A stretch of 25,715 nt of DNA from Duncaniella sp. (GTDB lineage: Bacteria; Bacteroidota; Bacteroidia; Bacteroidales; Muribaculaceae): positions 1-25,715 of the forward strand of contig NZ_JAIDEN010000122.1 in assembly GCF_029054785.1 (NCBI RefSeq), written 5' to 3'. Within the stretch, counting starts at the first letter, position 1. Every line of letters begins with the position of its first letter. The notes under the pieces are model-generated. The model worked only from the letters and a program-made list of their open reading frames with translations, made no database searches and was not told the DNA's origin. Below are positions 25,201 to 25,715 of this stretch, piece by piece. Both the position numbers and the translations under genes were made by a program.

Positions 25201-25715
25201 GTGAGCGAAGTGCAATTTTTGAAGCTCCCGGTTCCGATTGTGCGAAGTGACGGAAATGTAGATGGAGTTGTCAGATTGCTGCAACCCTCGAACGCTCTGT
25301 CTCCAAGGCTGGAAAGTCTGTCGGGGAAGACCACATCACCAAGAGAGGTGCAGCCCTGAAACGCTGAGTTGCCTATTGACGTGAGATATGCCGGCAGTGT
25401 CAGCGATGAAAGAGCCGGGCAAGACATAAAGGCTGATTCACAGATGCTTTCCACAGAGCGCGGTATGGAGACTGACTGGAGCTTCGAACAGCCTGAAAAA
25501 GTGTTGTCAGCTATGGTTGTCAGTAAGTTGGACAGTTCGAGACTTACCATACCGGTGCAACCGGAGAACGCTCCGGCTCCGATTTCCTTGACACTGTTCG
25601 GAATGACGAGTTCGGTGAACTTAGTGCAGTTTCTAAACGCTGATTCACAGATGCTTTCCACAGAGCGCGGTATGGAGACTGACTGGAGCTTCGAACAGCC
25701 TGAAAAAGTGTTGTC
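19101..25715 (-). CDS. Giant BspA-like LRR and Ig-repeat surface protein, 5' truncated
   Basis: The frame is open through the right edge, so the N-terminus (and any signal peptide) is missing; GTG at 25661 is only an internal codon. About 2,204 residues are visible. From the N-terminal side: roughly 13 leucine-rich repeats of the BspA/LRR_5 type with a 23-residue period (pattern I-x-x-x-A-F-x-x-C-x-x-L-x-x-I-x-L-P) at about 24800-25715; an Ig-like block (24340-24640); three 567-residue modules; and a sorting-type tail. Such proteins act in adhesion to host or microbial surfaces; that role is inferred. No enzyme domain was seen. Lines sampled by eye run near 47-50% GC against 57-65% in the neighbouring genes, which hints at separate ancestry. 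It ends 296 nt upstream of the divergently unrelated GT2 start, with a large hairpin between. Confidence 0.9.
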   Translation of the reverse strand, partial: DNTFSGCSKLQSVSIPRSVESICESAFRNCTKFTELVIPNSVKEIGAGAFSGCTGMVSLELSNLLTTIADNTFSGCSKLQSVSIPRSVESICESAFMSCPALSSLTLPAYLTSIGNSAFQGCTSLGDVVFPDRLSSLGDRAFEGCSNLTTPSTFPSLRTIGTGSFKNCTSLTSIALPDAIKAIPDEFFDNCLSLTSFRLPSQLESVGNRAFFNCSSLPSLEFPATVSRIGSNAFNGCRTMSQLYLTNQALTINESAFANCGGLKYVELSGGLQTIPLECFRNGSGIETIVLGEKVERLEPLCFDGCNNVTLIRSLNPTPPSASTNSFSEAAYANATLKVPAAGSGDYSNAAVWKYFDKNSPIYPSIEYITVNPSALSGKNGQHGFLSINTYPSQAKYTAPRWTSSDPDIISITDAGEYTIGAKTGEATVTATVTDLENGRTFSGECKVTVTPTQATQLTLDRTSLSLCEYQTYTLSATVMPETTTEPITWSSSDPSIVSVSENGTVRALNIGQAVITARCGDLSATCTVSVSGSLSLDRQEVILSMSETATLTLTILNEELADKNIVWISSNENVATVKDGLITPHSVGECEITATVGTTGVSCHVIVSGMEITPAGPLTMRITETLQLSAKTYPESAVTWSAGDPAILTVDENGLVTALAAGNTWVKATDGYGKEVSVEINILPEPVASITPEKASLEILVGETVKANVVVKPEYATEKRLDWTSLNPEVASVDAFGNITALKEGTAEIRIATIDGSGISTSIMVSVISRQIIWDQTFRCEAGEKVALTAYYNDGNNSNIQYRCVQPDGGFCNVPITQEGDKWYATFQDAGPCMIEAYWPDTNSGSIRKNFNVVSEHDGLMYIDGLYYRYTDKNRNALMVVPGYEVYAGDYTVPASANGMPVTEIGRQAFYSCKSLGSVTIKNGITKIGYEAFGNSTLTSIHIPASVTVFDDYVFNALRGRLTDIYLYGMTPIAADGTTFNATTVYKSCVLHVPAGTLAAYRQAEVWKEFANITDDIVIPATGLVLDKTSLTLYVNNESTLKATVTPETTTDILVWSSSDTSIATVSKNGTVTALKSGKAVITATCGKMSASCAVSVIKGVSLSMENANLTLSGTAELTVTIHDSQLAGKNIVWTSSNENVATVKDGIVTPRTFGECDITATVGTTSVSCHVTVSGMQITPSGPFTMKITETLQLSVIAYPVSTITWAAGDPAIISVDENGLVTALAAGKTSVKATDGYGKESSVEINILPEPVASITPEKSSLEMHVGETANVNVVIKPEYATEKTLKWTSLNPEVASVDAYGNITALKEGTAEIQVEAVDGSGVSTSIMVSVILRQIIWDQTFRCEVGEKILLAAYSENNDNGNILYRCVQPDGGFRNVPITKEGDSWYATFPEAGPCIIEAYWADTDSGSVRKNFNVVTEHDGLMYIDGLYYRYTDTNQNALTVVYGYEVYTGDYTVPASANGLPVTEIGRQAFYSCKSLGSVTIENGIKKFGYEAFGNCSLTSIHIPASVTVLNNYVFNDLCGHLADIYLYRKTPIAADGTTFNVTYVYNSCVLHVPAGTLAAYRQAEVWKEFANIVDDLMIPTTGLVLDRTSLTLYENHESTLNAYVTPAIITDIVAWSSSDTSIAAISENGTVTALKPGTAVITATCGNLTASCSVTVLKGISLDIEDISLKLKDTAKLTVTIHDSRLAGKNIVWTSSNQYVATVKDGLITPRYVGECDITATIGTTSASCHVHVIGININPAGPFTMRINETKQLSASTYPESVITWTVGDPTILSVYENGMVIALATGKTWVKATNESGNEASVEISILPEPVASITPEKTSLKMHVGETTNVNVVIKPEYATEKTLKWTSLNPEVASVDAFGNITALKKGTAEILIESTDGSGISTSIMVSVIPRPIIWDQTFRCEVGEKVLLAAYSEDNGNILFRCVQPDGGFRNVPITKEGDSWYATFPEAGPCIIEAYWPDTNSGSVRKKFNVVSEHDGLMYIDGLYYRYTDKNRNALLVVPGYEVYAGDYTVPASVNGLPVTEIGDWAFYSCKSLGSVTIQNGITKIGTQAFGNSTLTSIHIPASVTVLDDHVFNALRGHLTDIYLYGMTPIAANGTTFNATTVYKSCVLHVPAGTLAAYRQAEVWKEFANIVDDLEPTSAITDVQDDYIGRGDIYNIRGILIKRNADSDDIRRLNPGIYIINGKKIMIK
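19255..20934 (-). repeat. Module C of the giant protein (C-terminal copy)
   Basis: Order of parts: four Big_2/BID_2-like Ig domains (beginning LDRTSLTLY), an unassigned domain beginning WDQTFRCE, then a short LRR_5 block ending near VWKEFANIVDD. It is about two residues shorter than the others in the loop after LLAAYSE. It is followed directly by the sorting tail. Confidence 0.85.
20935..22635 (-). repeat. Module B of the giant protein (middle copy)
   Basis: Same order of parts as module C, 1701 bp long measured between equivalent LDRTSL / LDKTSL codons. Its Ig and WDQTFRCE parts resemble module C closely, while its LRR block (LYRKTPIAADG, TYVYNSC) is the odd one of the three. Confidence 0.85.
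22636..24336 (-). repeat. Module A of the giant protein (N-terminal copy)
   Basis: Same order of parts, again 1701 bp to the next equivalent point. Its Ig domains and WDQTFRCE domain are the most divergent (FCNVPITQEGDKWYATFQD), but its LRR block is almost the same as that of module C (ALRGRLTDIYLYGMTPIAA). Confidence 0.85.
25432..25715 (-). repeat. 77-bp perfect repeat, 207-bp period, reaching the window edge
   Basis: Bases 25432-25508 and 25639-25715 are identical over all 77 positions. The bases just before them differ (G at 25431, C at 25638). The period of 207 bp equals 69 residues, three LRR units, so the reading frame is kept. Confidence 0.92.

Noticed and set aside
25659..25661. GTG as start codon of the giant gene
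   Set aside because: Eighteen in-frame codons continue to the edge and match the internal LRR sequence (DNTFSGCSKLQSV).
19101..25715. Giant gene as an enzyme or phage tail protein
   Set aside because: Only LRR, Ig-like and one unassigned repeated domain are visible, with a sorting-type tail; no catalytic or phage structural signature was found.

Overview
The window looks like a GC-rich member of the Bacteroidales, a gut or rumen-type commensal; Muribaculaceae is a guess from base composition and gene style. The evidence is a SusC/SusD pair, lipoproteins with Bacteroidetes lipoboxes, promoters of the Bacteroidetes type (TTTG, 20 nt, TAnnTTTG), no obvious Shine-Dalgarno sequences, and a giant BspA-like surface protein with a C-terminal sorting-type tail. 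Both ends cut through genes. The last 77 bases repeat an internal stretch exactly, so the right edge looks like an assembly break in a repeat and the window may be a whole contig.

Left part (1-7300, + strand): the end of a SusC-type TonB-dependent transporter, a SusD-type glycan-binding lipoprotein, and a lipoprotein with an FN3 domain followed by a DUF4957/DUF5123 beta-helix. This is the outer-membrane half of a polysaccharide utilisation locus (PUL). A strong terminator follows.

Middle (7684-10442, + strand): rnfD-rnfG-rnfE-rnfA, four membrane subunits of the Rnf ferredoxin:NAD+ oxidoreductase, starting at their own near-consensus promoter. rnfB and rnfC, which normally precede rnfD, are not here. 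A shared hairpin terminator separates this operon from the next, convergent genes.

Right of centre (10584-15116, - strand): a pectin branch read as pectinesterase (CE8), GH28 polygalacturonase, then an AmpG-like MFS transporter overlapping the GH28 gene by 4 bp. With the left genes this suggests breakdown of homogalacturonan: de-esterification, hydrolysis and uptake of galacturonides. The GH28 promoter region carries three GAAnnTTC dyads and a three-unit tandem repeat in its leader.

15206-18805 (- strand): a tightly coupled three-gene cassette, a tandem GT-A glycosyltransferase, a DUF4922 protein with an HLHFQ (HIT/GalT-like) motif, and a SpoIID/LytB-like protein without a signal peptide. 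The genes overlap by 11 bp and 1 bp. This is the best candidate here for an undescribed system.

19101-25715 (- strand): a surface protein of more than 2,200 residues. Visible from the N-terminal side are BspA-type leucine-rich repeats, an Ig-like block, three tandem modules spaced exactly 1701 bp (567 aa) apart, and a C-terminal tail resembling a secretion sorting signal. Its base composition is visibly lower in GC than its neighbours. No tRNA, rRNA, CRISPR array, transposase or phage gene was seen.
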